From an uncultured Fretibacterium sp. (GTDB lineage Bacteria > Synergistota > Synergistia > Synergistales > Aminobacteriaceae), in NCBI GenBank assembly GCA_937911045.1, contig CALEPX010000073.1, positions 1-62,404 of the forward strand: 62,404 nucleotides of DNA. Direction: 5' to 3'. The position numbers and the translations under genes are program-made. Shown piece by piece: positions 52,386-61,324 of this stretch. How positions within the stretch are numbered: the stretch's first letter is position 1; each line of letters opens with the position of its first letter. The notes below the pieces were generated by a model that ran no database searches, had not been told where the DNA came from, and was given only the letters and a program-made list of their open reading frames with translations.

Positions 52386-55300
52386 TACAAACTCTCCCTC
52401 CACTCAGCGTATAATCTCTCACGCTCAGAATCACGCCCCGTATACGTACGCATTAAACACTGACAAATCTCAAGCTTGTAAATCAACGACAATTCCGGAA
52501 CTCGCAAACTCACTTCACGCGACAAAATCCTCTGCAAGTCACTCGCCGAAAAATCCGTGTCAAGAATCTGCTCAAGTTTCTCAGGCTCTCCGCAAATCAA
52601 TTCCGTCACAAGATTCGATAATTCCGAATATCTTTTCTCATCGCACAACAGGATTTTCCCAATACGCTCGTATTCACGAATATTTCTCTCAAGCTCTATG
52701 CGCGTGCTGGTTCTAACCGGAAGCTTTCTCAGACCCGACTCAAGTTCTCGTAAGTCAATTTCAGTTTTGTCGCGAACATTCTCATTCAGGCGAGAATTTA
52801 GCAATAATCGCATCAAGTCACTCATGATTTTCCCGGGAGAATAATTTTCACGAGCGTTACTGTACTCGTAAAAACGATTCTCAGATTTCACGTATTTCCT
52901 GACATGACATAAAACAGGAGCTTGCCAATCGTTCTGATAAATCGCTGCAACACCACTGGGCAATCTCGACAACTCATCAAGCTGCGAATCACTCAGTGAA
53001 GCAGATTTCCCGGATAAAAACCTGTCCGATTCGTCGGGTAAACGCATTATGATTTTCGTATTCGTGTTTCTTATAGCTGACATGTCCAGAGCATTCGGTG
53101 ATTGATCCGCAATTATAAAGCCCTCGCCATACGTTCGCATTTCGGCAATCGAGTTCGACAGCATTTCAACAGATTTTCCGGTGACGTTCGACGAGTCCAT
53201 ATTCTGTTCGGTGCTGGTGCGTTTGAGCAAATTATGAGCTTCTTCAAGAACAGTAACATGCCGCAAATTCGAGTTCATTACGCTTTCTGATTCGCTCAGT
53301 CTGTATTCCTGCAATCTGATAAGCAAAATTCCTGTTATTAACGCTTTCGTCTCAATCGAACCAACGCGGCTCAGGTCGATTATAACGTTCTCGTCGAATA
53401 ATTCTGAATCCGAAATTTCCGGCTCACTCTCGCAAAATATTTTCCCGTTTATGCCGTTTGATAACGAACTTATGCGTGTTAATAACGCTCCTGCATAATC
53501 TGATTTCGTGTCGCTTGAATATGACGAGTTATTAATCGCACGCTTTATCTCAAACTGCAAGTCATGAAAATTCGGAAACGTGTTTGCGTATTTGCACTCG
53601 GATTTCGCAACGTCCCAGCCGCAAGTCTCGTACGCACGAATAATCGCTGCCTTCAATAACGCCGGCATCGCTGCATACATTCCCCAACAAACGTTGAATA
53701 CGTCAAGCAGCCTGTCTATATGTTCGAGAATGTGAATCTTTTCGCAAAACTTGAACGGATTCAGGCGCAATAACTCACACACATTCTCATTCGTACCCAA
53801 AACACGCACTTTCAAATCTTCGCGAGTTCCGAACACGTGCTTGTATTCACCCTTCGATGGCTCGATTACCATGAATTTTTTCCCGGATTTTGCGAGATTA
53901 TCCAGAATATTATAAACCGTGTTGCTTTTGCCAGAACCCGTCGAACCTGTAACAAGCGTGTGCATAGTCAGACTTTCGGATTCAAGCTCAACTTTCCCCG
54001 AAAAATCCGCTCCCATATTGAAAATATTTCCCAACTCGATTGATTCGCTGTTATCATGATTCTTATCATAACGCACGATTTCAGGAGCAAATGGCGCGTG
54101 CTCAATCACAGGCAGACCTCGAACCGAAATTTGCGGCAATCCCATGTGAAGCGATAATTCAAGACCGCTCACAAAAGTAGACGGCGTAACTGTCAAATTT
54201 TCGCTATACCTGAATACCGGGTGCTGGAAATTTTTCACGTATTCCGAAATTTTCATAGCCTGAGATTTTATATGCTCGTCACGGCTGTTAATGCTCCAGG
54301 AATTTATCGCGCTCATTTCGAGACCGGAATTTTCTCCGCTCATTAACGCTTTGTAATTCGAGGCTGCAATCTCGCTCGTGCAGGAATTATCAGACATGAA
54401 ATATGCCGCACAATCCCACATGCCGAAGCTCTCAAATTCTTTAATGCGTTTAAGCTGCGTGTCGATTTGCTCAAGAATGCTCGTGATATTTCTGTCTTTG
54501 TGTGTGAGCGTAAAACTTGCGCTTGTTCCGGATTGCTGCGTCTGAGTGTGACTGGTGCTTTGGCTGCTGGATTGGCTTGTGCTTGAACTTGTGCTGAAAC
54601 TCTCGGATTTATTCGTCGAATTTGAGCTTGAACTTGTGATTGAATGGCTCTTAGTCTTCGTAGCTAACGGGGCTAATATCACGGTCAAATTTGCGAGTGT
54701 TCCGAGAAATGTTTTCGAATTTGTGCTGTTGCTCTCACTGTCGCTGTTCGTGTAACTTGTGCCGTTTGTTCGTGACGTGCTGTCTGTGTAACTTGAGCTT
54801 GTGCTTTGACTTGAGCTTGTGCCGTCTGACTGGCTTGTAGATTGATTCTGCGACTGGCTGACCTGATAATTTGCGTATCTCGAAAGCTGCGTGTAAATTC
54901 TTTCGTAATCTTCGCGTAATTTTATTATCTGTTCGCGTGAACTGTTGTCCGCCAAAATCAGAGCCGTGTATTTTTCACCCTGCATTGATTGCGTGAATTT
55001 CTCCAGACCCTGAATATATTTCTCGCGATTATTTGCTATACATGAAACTGAGCTGATGCTATCTGAGTTAATATTCTGAATTAGATCCGTTATATCGCTG
55101 TTCAGGAATTTGTCGTGAATTTTCACACCCGGAAATTGTCCGGTCATGGCGCGTTTAAGTGTCTCTTTCACGGAGCTTGCAGTATGTCTGTTATCTTTTA
55201 CGCGAACGCCTATATAGAATTTGCTGGTCTGTCCGTCACTCGAAATTATCATGAACAGTGTGCAGTCAATCATGCTGAGTGAGTTATAAACCGTCGCTAA

Positions 55301-55537
55301 TTTCTGTGAGATAGGTTCGTCCTGGCTGCTGGAAATCTCGTCGAGCCTGAATAAGCGGATTTGTCTTGCTGAATCCGATCCGGCTGACATTGGCAACACG
55401 TCGAGCTTCTCAAGTTCCGCGAAAAAATTTTTGCACACGATGTCATTCACGGCAGATAACGCTGTTCCCGGAATTGCTCCGAGTGAAAAGTCCGTTCTAA
55501 CTCCGCTTTTAACTCTAACCTGAGAATCGTTCGTCAT
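52385..55537 (-). CDS. HerA/DUF87 AAA+ ATPase with a Ser/Thr-rich insertion
   Basis: The ATG at 55537 has AAAGGAGAC 6 bases upstream; an ATG 24 bases earlier overlaps the previous gene. In the 1050-residue product, residues about 227-335 are almost only Ser, Thr, Gln, Asn and Gly, interrupted by a hydrophobic stretch (FLGTLANLTVILAPLA, 277-292). The ATPase follows: VTGSTGSGKSN (530-539), VIEPSKGEYKHVFG, VTVLEEAHNLL (Walker B near 765) and IIADQSPNALDMSAIRNTNT. HerA-type motors translocate DNA or, in conjugation and secretion, protein-DNA substrates. The gene links the dynamin genes with the toxin pair. The product could be a membrane-associated motor hexamer. Confidence 0.85.
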   Translation of the reverse strand: MTNDSQVRVKSGVRTDFSLGAIPGTALSAVNDIVCKNFFAELEKLDVLPMSAGSDSARQIRLFRLDEISSSQDEPISQKLATVYNSLSMIDCTLFMIISSDGQTSKFYIGVRVKDNRHTASSVKETLKRAMTGQFPGVKIHDKFLNSDITDLIQNINSDSISSVSCIANNREKYIQGLEKFTQSMQGEKYTALILADNSSREQIIKLREDYERIYTQLSRYANYQVSQSQNQSTSQSDGTSSSQSTSSSYTDSTSRTNGTSYTNSDSESNSTNSKTFLGTLANLTVILAPLATKTKSHSITSSSSNSTNKSESFSTSSSTSQSSSQSTSHTQTQQSGTSASFTLTHKDRNITSILEQIDTQLKRIKEFESFGMWDCAAYFMSDNSCTSEIAASNYKALMSGENSGLEMSAINSWSINSRDEHIKSQAMKISEYVKNFQHPVFRYSENLTVTPSTFVSGLELSLHMGLPQISVRGLPVIEHAPFAPEIVRYDKNHDNSESIELGNIFNMGADFSGKVELESESLTMHTLVTGSTGSGKSNTVYNILDNLAKSGKKFMVIEPSKGEYKHVFGTREDLKVRVLGTNENVCELLRLNPFKFCEKIHILEHIDRLLDVFNVCWGMYAAMPALLKAAIIRAYETCGWDVAKSECKYANTFPNFHDLQFEIKRAINNSSYSSDTKSDYAGALLTRISSLSNGINGKIFCESEPEISDSELFDENVIIDLSRVGSIETKALITGILLIRLQEYRLSESESVMNSNLRHVTVLEEAHNLLKRTSTEQNMDSSNVTGKSVEMLSNSIAEMRTYGEGFIIADQSPNALDMSAIRNTNTKIIMRLPDESDRFLSGKSASLSDSQLDELSRLPSGVAAIYQNDWQAPVLCHVRKYVKSENRFYEYSNARENYSPGKIMSDLMRLLLNSRLNENVRDKTEIDLRELESGLRKLPVRTSTRIELERNIREYERIGKILLCDEKRYSELSNLVTELICGEPEKLEQILDTDFSASDLQRILSREVSLRVPELSLIYKLEICQCLMRTYTGRDSERERLYAEWRESL

Positions 55538-55538
55538 A

Positions 55539-56027
55539 TCAAAAGTCTCCTTTATAATCACCGAAAAGCCACCAGATTAGAATCAATACCAGAGTTACCC
55601 CAGCAAATCCGAACATGATACCCCAGAATTTTCTGTTTGTGTCGTTATCCTGATCCTGAGCGTAAACGTGTTCGCGGGTGCGTGATTTTTCGTGACGTTT
55701 GCGCTTGATATTCTCGATTTCTTCGGCGTAAATTACGCTGCAAATTTTCCTGACGTGTGAGATTCTTTCGCGTGAGAAATTCGACATTAAGTCCGCGATT
55801 TGCTCGTCAAGATATTTTTTGTCCCAGTTGGATTCGTTCGTGTCAAATCTTGCGCCGTCGTGCTTATCATAGAGAACTTTCGCACCGAGTTCGTGTTCGG
55901 CTTCACGTGTCATAGCGTCGAATTCCGCAAAAGTCGGGTCGAGAATCAAGCTATCTTTCATCATGATACGAACCATCAGAACGTTCTTGTTCTGGACAGC
56001 GTCTCTAAAATCTGAATTTACCGGCAT
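55539..56027 (-). CDS. Small C-tail-anchored membrane protein of the dynamin/HerA group
   Basis: This 162-residue protein opens with NSDFRDAVQNKNVLMVRI, a helical segment ending MKDSLILDPTF. A charged helical middle (ENIKRKRHEKSRTREH) follows, and a single strong hydrophobic segment lies near the C-terminus (GIMFGFAGVTLVLILIWWLF, about 135-154). The tail is only 8 residues. I do not recognise a characterised family. Its place between the GTPases and the motor suggests a membrane adaptor. AAAGGGGA lies about 7 bases before the ATG; the gap to the upstream GTPase is 27 bases. Confidence 0.7.
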   Translation of the reverse strand: MPVNSDFRDAVQNKNVLMVRIMMKDSLILDPTFAEFDAMTREAEHELGAKVLYDKHDGARFDTNESNWDKKYLDEQIADLMSNFSRERISHVRKICSVIYAEEIENIKRKRHEKSRTREHVYAQDQDNDTNRKFWGIMFGFAGVTLVLILIWWLFGDYKGDF

Positions 56028-56054
56028 AATAATTCCCCTTTCTACATAAAAAAA

Positions 56055-58346
56055 CTAAATTTCCAGAATCGCGTCAACTCTTGAGTTCATTTCTTCGAGC
56101 CAGCGTTGTTTTGCCTGAGATTCTTCGAGAGCCTGCGCGTTATCTTTTTCCTGATTAGCGTAATCGCGGAGTTCGGCTAATTTCTTCTCAAGTGCTGCGT
56201 CAAGTTCACGGAACATTTTCTTGAAAGCTTCTTTCACGAGCTGAGCTTGTTGTTCGGCGTAATTTTTCGCGGAGTTCATGTTCTCTATCAAGTTTGCCTG
56301 CAACGGGGCGAGAGATTTTTTCGCGAGTTCGTTACCGTCAATGTAAGTTCTGTTCTCGTAATCATCGGTCCAGTGTCCTGACTCCTGAAACCAAGTCCAA
56401 GGTTTGTACCAGCGTTTATTTGTGTTTTCGACCCAGTGTCTGCCGGTTTTCACGCGCTCTGTTTGAGTGAGTTTTTGCAGGAGTTCGTCAGAATTTGCGC
56501 CCAATTCTCCAGAGACAAGTTCGAACGGATTCAGAGAAAATTCCCCGATTGTCAATTCACCGGCTAATTTGTCGAGTTCTTTCTTGTATGCTTCGAACAG
56601 ACTATTAGCTTGTTTTTTGACGTGTTCCTCGATGACTTTCCCGAGTTTGATTTCCACATCTGCCTGCAACCTGTCCGAGAATGATTTGATTTTTCGCAGT
56701 TCATATTCGGCTTGTTCTTTTTCGAGTTTTCCGCGGGATTTTTCGAGTTCGGCTCTGATTCTCGGGTAAAATTCGTTTTTGTTCGCGTCATCGACTATTT
56801 TAGAAATTTCGGATTTGTAGTCGATTTTGTCAATCATGCGTTCGAATGCCCGTGCATTTTTCCCGGATTGTAATTTGCCGTTAAGCTCTTCGATTGTTTT
56901 CTGAATATCCTTAGCGCGTTCTGTTCCTGAGGCGATTTCGGACTTGAGATTTTCGAGGGCTTGGCTGCTTTCAAGTTTTTTCGTAAATTGATCGACGACG
57001 TTTTTTATCTTGGCTGTCTTAGCGTATTTCTCGACGTACATGCGGATTGCTGCTTCGATTGGAATGATTCCGGTATGAATGAGAGCTTCCTGTTTCTGAT
57101 CGTGTTCGAGTTTCGCTTTTGCCAGAGTATTTTCGATTTCGTGTCTGAGACTTGGGCGCAAATTCGCGTATTGTTCAAGATGAAGTTCGGGATTTCGGTT
57201 AAACTTGCGGATTTTCTGAAAAGCTTCCAGAACGTTGTCATCAGCTTCGAACGGGTCAAAATTCCTTAAGTCTACATTCTCGAGAGTCGTATTTATGTCC
57301 AGAGCTGTCAAAGCTGAGGCTGGGAAAATCTGCGCGTCTTCAATTCCGTGACGTTTGAGATATTTCCGCACGTTTTCGAGAGCTGTTTCCACTTTGTCCT
57401 CACCCGGTCTGAAATCATCGAGCTTATTCACGACGAACAAGAATCTGTCTTTGGATTGTTTGCCGCCAACATTCATGCTAGCTGCAACATAGTCCAGTAA
57501 CTTGTTATCGTCATTCGTGCTGAGCTGCGTTGAGTTGAGGATGTAAAGTATCAGTGTGTTCGAAGATTTCTTAATCTCGCCTTCAGTTGCTGCCTGATGA
57601 TTCGGATCGTTGGAATTATTTGGGCCGGGTGTATCGACTAGAACAAGCGAAGTTTCTTTTGATGATGTGAACGGGATATTGCCTTCGACATGAATTTCCG
57701 CAACGTTTGGATCAGCGTTGTATTTCTGCATTAACTCGTAAGTCAAATCCGGAACTTCGATTTCTTCGTCATTCTTGAATACAACTGTTGCTCTGAAATT
57801 TGGTATCTCAGTGTCTTTGATCTCAGTGATCGTAGCTGTGCAAGCTTCTTGTTTTGACGGCATGAGTTTGTGTTTCAACAGCGCGTTTATAAGTGTAGAT
57901 TTTCCTGCGCTCATTGTCGCTACGACGTTTATGTGAAATTCCGACCCCATAGCTTTTTCGAACGAATCCGTTACTTGTGGGTCTCTGAGTTCCGGGATTG
58001 GACCGTTCTGAATGTCGCGGAATATTTGCTCAATCACGGGTAATTTCTCCTGAGTTTCGATTGCGCGTATGTGATCGCATTCGAGATAAATGCCAGATTT
58101 TTCGGCTAATGCTTTGACTTCGAGCAGGTCTTCATAATCGGGCGTTGTTCCCTGAAAAATTACGTGAAAATCTTCCTCGTTGCATTCATCGCGTAAAATT
58201 TCGGGCAATCGTTCGACCCATTCCTGAAATCTGCGTCCGCTTGGTATCAGGAGTTGGCTGTTTCCCGGGACGGGCTTGTTATTGAGTGAAACCTCCGTTT
58301 CGAGTTTGTAGGGGTTGTATTTGATAAAGACTTCGCATTTCGACAT
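56055..58346 (-). CDS. Bacterial dynamin-like GTPase, full length
   Basis: This 763-residue protein has an N-terminal alpha/beta segment of about 100 residues, then a dynamin-type G domain: G1 ATMSAGKST (143-151), G2 Thr in EACTATI, G3 DTPG (238-241), G4 NKLD (307-310). The C-terminal 380 residues are mostly long helices (neck and stalk). A Trp-rich loop (KRWYKPWTWFQESGHW, 644-659) in the stalk could be the membrane-inserting paddle. Bacterial dynamins remodel or fuse membranes; LeoA/LeoBC pairs form the Eleos anti-phage system. The start is one base after the stop of the other GTPase. Confidence 0.88.
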   Translation of the reverse strand: MSKCEVFIKYNPYKLETEVSLNNKPVPGNSQLLIPSGRRFQEWVERLPEILRDECNEEDFHVIFQGTTPDYEDLLEVKALAEKSGIYLECDHIRAIETQEKLPVIEQIFRDIQNGPIPELRDPQVTDSFEKAMGSEFHINVVATMSAGKSTLINALLKHKLMPSKQEACTATITEIKDTEIPNFRATVVFKNDEEIEVPDLTYELMQKYNADPNVAEIHVEGNIPFTSSKETSLVLVDTPGPNNSNDPNHQAATEGEIKKSSNTLILYILNSTQLSTNDDNKLLDYVAASMNVGGKQSKDRFLFVVNKLDDFRPGEDKVETALENVRKYLKRHGIEDAQIFPASALTALDINTTLENVDLRNFDPFEADDNVLEAFQKIRKFNRNPELHLEQYANLRPSLRHEIENTLAKAKLEHDQKQEALIHTGIIPIEAAIRMYVEKYAKTAKIKNVVDQFTKKLESSQALENLKSEIASGTERAKDIQKTIEELNGKLQSGKNARAFERMIDKIDYKSEISKIVDDANKNEFYPRIRAELEKSRGKLEKEQAEYELRKIKSFSDRLQADVEIKLGKVIEEHVKKQANSLFEAYKKELDKLAGELTIGEFSLNPFELVSGELGANSDELLQKLTQTERVKTGRHWVENTNKRWYKPWTWFQESGHWTDDYENRTYIDGNELAKKSLAPLQANLIENMNSAKNYAEQQAQLVKEAFKKMFRELDAALEKKLAELRDYANQEKDNAQALEESQAKQRWLEEMNSRVDAILEI

Positions 58347-58347
58347 G

Positions 58348-59664
58348 TTAGAACGTCAGATCCTTTCCTGTGAGAAATTTTTCCAGATTCAGAACGCCGC
58401 TTTTTTGCAGCAATTCGTGAGTTTCGAGATTTTCGTCAGAGTTGCCTGTGTAATTATAGCGCGAGAGATCGTATTCGGGGAATCTTGAGAATTTCGTGTT
58501 CATAAGCATTAATTCGTCGCGTTCGTCGTCATTGAGTTTCGTGATTTTTTCGAGTTTGGCAAGCAACGCAGCATACGCTGATACCGGAATTATAACCGGA
58601 GATTTGAAGCCGATTTTCTCCAAATTAGCGCGCAATTTCGAGATAGTTTCGGGAATGTTATCGTCATCAGTTCTGTAGCGGTCAAGTTTGTTCAGCACGA
58701 AGATTATTTTGTTGCCGGAGACGTTTTCGCGAACGAATTTCAGGTGCTGCAAATCGTCCGTTGTGCCGATGTATTGGGCGTTAATAACGTAGACGAGCAG
58801 ATCCCAATCGCCGGACTTGATTTCGTTTTGAGTGATGTGTTGATGCTTTGAACTTGCCGAGAAATTCACGCCGGGAGTGTCGATTAAGCAAAATCTGAAA
58901 TTATCGGACTTGTACGAATCAAAGAATGTGAATACGCTGATTTCTGAAGAATCTGAATCAAAATCGAGAAATTGCTTTTCATTTGCGTCTATGTTCACGA
59001 GATTATTTTCCAGAGTCGAAACGAATCCGTCATTGATGGGCTTGTTGTAAATTCTGTGAATGCGTCCGGTACAGGCTTCGTTCTGAGTTCGCGTGATGAT
59101 TTTGCCGACGAGAGCGTTTATTAGTGTGGATTTCCCCGCGCTCATTAGTGCCGTGAATAATATTTTGCGCGTAGGCTTGTTCTGGAAATTGCGAATCGAA
59201 TCCCAGAGAGAAATTTGCTTGACGAGATTTCTTGAGAGTGGGGGTAATTTCGCGTTGCTGTCGTCATAAAAGTGTGCGAAAATTCTCCGGAATGTTTTGT
59301 TATCATGAACGCTGCAGAAATCCCCGAGAATTTTCTGAGCAATGTCGCGATTATCTCCGGCGCAAATATTCAGGCAATCCAGAAACAAATAATTTCTGTA
59401 TTTAAGCCGTGTCCTTTTCCTGAGAATGCGTGAAATGTTCTCGGTATCGTTCGGGTAGAAATATTCCTGAGGTTTTGCGAGGAATTTTTCCCGATAGACT
59501 TTCAAAGCAGCTTGAGCGTAAAGATTTTCCGGCGCGTATGTTCGCATGAAGAACTCGATAATTTCGATGTAAGATATGCGCAATGTTCTGAAATATTTGT
59601 AGCCCCTGAGCATTGTGTTTTTCATGAGCGCGTGATATTTAATTGGTAATGTGAGTGATTGCAA
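58348..59664 (-). CDS. Dynamin-family GTPase, short form
   Basis: The TTG at 59664 follows GCAGGAGA with 8-base spacing. The 438-residue product has a basic, Tyr-rich N-terminal helical region of 160 residues followed by a dynamin-type G domain: TALMSAGKST (171-180), NEACTGRI as G2, IDTPGVNF (261-268) and NKLD (325-328). It ends about 90 residues after G4, so the stalk and paddle are missing. It probably acts with the long GTPase in the same operon, as in other two-component dynamin systems. Confidence 0.85.
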   Translation of the reverse strand: MQSLTLPIKYHALMKNTMLRGYKYFRTLRISYIEIIEFFMRTYAPENLYAQAALKVYREKFLAKPQEYFYPNDTENISRILRKRTRLKYRNYLFLDCLNICAGDNRDIAQKILGDFCSVHDNKTFRRIFAHFYDDSNAKLPPLSRNLVKQISLWDSIRNFQNKPTRKILFTALMSAGKSTLINALVGKIITRTQNEACTGRIHRIYNKPINDGFVSTLENNLVNIDANEKQFLDFDSDSSEISVFTFFDSYKSDNFRFCLIDTPGVNFSASSKHQHITQNEIKSGDWDLLVYVINAQYIGTTDDLQHLKFVRENVSGNKIIFVLNKLDRYRTDDDNIPETISKLRANLEKIGFKSPVIIPVSAYAALLAKLEKITKLNDDERDELMLMNTKFSRFPEYDLSRYNYTGNSDENLETHELLQKSGVLNLEKFLTGKDLTF

Positions 59665-59701
59665 AATTCTGTCTCCTGCAAAAATTCCTGATTTTGAAAA
59701 T

Positions 59702-59730
59702 ATTATACACGACCAAAACGTATACTTTAG
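59702..59730 (-). promoter_or_regulatory. Probable promoter of the dynamin/HerA/toxin operon
   Basis: TATAAT (59707-59702 on the minus strand) is a consensus -10. The -35 is weak (CTAAAG). The leader to the first start codon would be about 30 bases. No operator was recognised. Confidence 0.5.
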
Positions 59731-59778
59731 GTGTTTTTTGCTCGAGGACTTGACACTGATCTGATAAAATAATTTCTA

Positions 59779-59852
59779 AACGAGTTGCAGACTGTTCCCC
59801 GCACACGCGGGGGTGATCCTCAGCGTAAATCCAGTTTGTGCAGCTCGTTTTT
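59779..59852 (+). terminator. Long imperfect inverted repeat enclosing the solitary CRISPR-like repeat
   Basis: AACGAGTTGCAGACTG (59779-59794) pairs imperfectly with CAGTTTGTGCAGCTCGTT (59832-59849), and five T follow. The CRISPR-like stem lies within the loop. The arrangement could be a terminator, an attenuator ahead of the MATE gene, or a small structured RNA. The MATE start lies 29 bases beyond. Confidence 0.5.
59792..59819 (+). CRISPR. Single isolated type I-E-like CRISPR repeat
   Basis: A 28-base unit starts CTGTTCCCCGC and ends GGGGGTGATCC, matching the form of type I-E repeats: the GTTCCCCGC start, a 6-bp CCCCGC/GCGGGG stem with ACAC loop and the GTGATCC end. No second copy, spacer series, leader or cas gene is present in the window. 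It is therefore a solitary repeat, not an array. Confidence 0.65.
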
Positions 59853-59880
59853 ATATGCGAAAAATCAGGAGTGTAATATT

Positions 59881-61263
59881 TTGGATAATAAATTTCTTTT
59901 GGAAATGCCCGTATCAAGTTTGATGCGAAAATTTTCTGTTCCGTGTGTAATTTCGTTGCTTGTTGCTGCGTTATATAACATAGTTGACCAGATATTCATA
60001 GCTAATGCGAGTTATCTGGGATCATACGGAAATGCCGCTAATAACGTTATCTTCCCGTTGACGATTGTTGCGCTTGCTGTTGCCGTTATGATTGGTGATG
60101 GCTGTTGTGCGTTCGTGAGTATTTCGCTCGGAGCTGAAAAAAATAACGAAGCTGCGTGCAGTGTTGGAAGTGCGATTGTGTCATGCTTGATTTCGAGTGT
60201 GATTTTGACGGGCGTTTATTTCGCGTTCATGGACTGGATTATTTACGCGTTCGGCGGCGGTGTAAATTCCGAGACGTTCAGGCTTGCGAAGGAATATTTT
60301 TTCTGGATCGCGCTGGGATTGCCGTTCTACATGTTGGGACAGGCTATGAACCCGATAATTCGTTCTGACGGCAGCCCTGGTTTTGCAATGTTCGCTACGT
60401 TGGCTGGAGCGATTCTGAATATAATTCTCGACCCGATATTCATATTTCCGTTGAGAATGGGAATGGCTGGAGCTGCGATTGCTACGGTACTGGGACAGAT
60501 TCTGACGGTGATAATCTCAGTGTATTACATGCGCCACATGAAATTAATGAAACTTACACGCAAAAATTTCAGGTTATATCCGGATTTGCTGAGAAAATAT
60601 CTGCCGCTGGGAATTACGAGCTTCTTGTCACAAATTTCGGTTGTTATGTCCATGGCTGCGATGAATAATATGCTTCGTGAGTACAGCTTGCGTGATGAGA
60701 TTTTCGGGCAGGCAGAATTTGCGCAAATTCCAATGGCTGTAGTCGGAATCGTTATGAAGTTTTTCCAGATTGTTATATCGATTTCGGTTGGAATGGCTGC
60801 CGGATGTATTCCGATTGTTGGCTATAATATCGGAGCTGGCAGACGCGATCGTGCGTTGAGTCTGTTCAAGCTGCTGCTGACGTGCGAATTTGTTCTGGGA
60901 TTTGTCGCGCTGTTAATCGTCGAATTTTTCCCGAGAGATTTAATCGGAATTTTCGGAGCTGGAAATGAGAGCGTATATTACACGGAATTTGCTGTGAAAA
61001 GTTTCCGGATATATCTTTGCATGATAATTTTCGCGGTGATTAACAAGGGTACGTTTATATATTTGCAGTCACTCGGGAAAGCTCTGGCTTCGACTTTGAT
61101 CTCGATGATTCGTGAGATATTATTCGGTGTAGGATTTACGATTTTGTTACCTGTATTTTTTGAGCTGGACGGCGTATTATATTCTATGCCGGTTTCTGAT
61201 GCGTTGACGTTTGCGATTGCTGCGGTTGTGATTGTGAAAACGTTTCGGGAATTGCGGGCGTGA
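59881..61263 (+). CDS. MATE-family multidrug/cation efflux transporter
   Basis: TTG at 59881 follows AGGAG with 9-base spacing; the open frame extends upstream into the hairpin region but has no ribosome site there. The 460-residue product has 12 hydrophobic segments with MRKFSVPCVISLLVAALYN and VDQIFIANA (helix 1), GDGCCAFVSISLGAEKN, PIIRSDGSPGFAM and LDPIFIFPLRMGMAGAAIAT. The order matches MATE Na+ or H+ drug exporters. The substrates are unknown. Confidence 0.92.
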   Translation: MDNKFLLEMPVSSLMRKFSVPCVISLLVAALYNIVDQIFIANASYLGSYGNAANNVIFPLTIVALAVAVMIGDGCCAFVSISLGAEKNNEAACSVGSAIVSCLISSVILTGVYFAFMDWIIYAFGGGVNSETFRLAKEYFFWIALGLPFYMLGQAMNPIIRSDGSPGFAMFATLAGAILNIILDPIFIFPLRMGMAGAAIATVLGQILTVIISVYYMRHMKLMKLTRKNFRLYPDLLRKYLPLGITSFLSQISVVMSMAAMNNMLREYSLRDEIFGQAEFAQIPMAVVGIVMKFFQIVISISVGMAAGCIPIVGYNIGAGRRDRALSLFKLLLTCEFVLGFVALLIVEFFPRDLIGIFGAGNESVYYTEFAVKSFRIYLCMIIFAVINKGTFIYLQSLGKALASTLISMIREILFGVGFTILLPVFFELDGVLYSMPVSDALTFAIAAVVIVKTFRELRA

Positions 61264-61324
61264 AAAATTTTTGAGGAAATGAATTTTACGTGTTACGGAA
61301 GATTATCAGGATTGACTAGGACAA

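Noticed and set aside
59780..59880. A CRISPR array
   Set aside because: Only one repeat is present; no second copy of the CCCCGC/GCGGGG stem was found in the window.
50333..59900. Integration of the dynamin/toxin operon at the tRNA-Met gene
   Set aside because: The operon ends 5 bases from the tRNA 3' end, which is suggestive. However, no second copy of the tRNA end (GGTGCCGCCACCA) was seen at the far side and there is no integrase gene.
59639..59917. Minus-strand open frame containing DHPRVCGEQ
   Set aside because: DHPRVCGE is the well-known false translation of type I-E CRISPR repeats. The frame covers the promoter of the dynamin operon and has no ribosome site.
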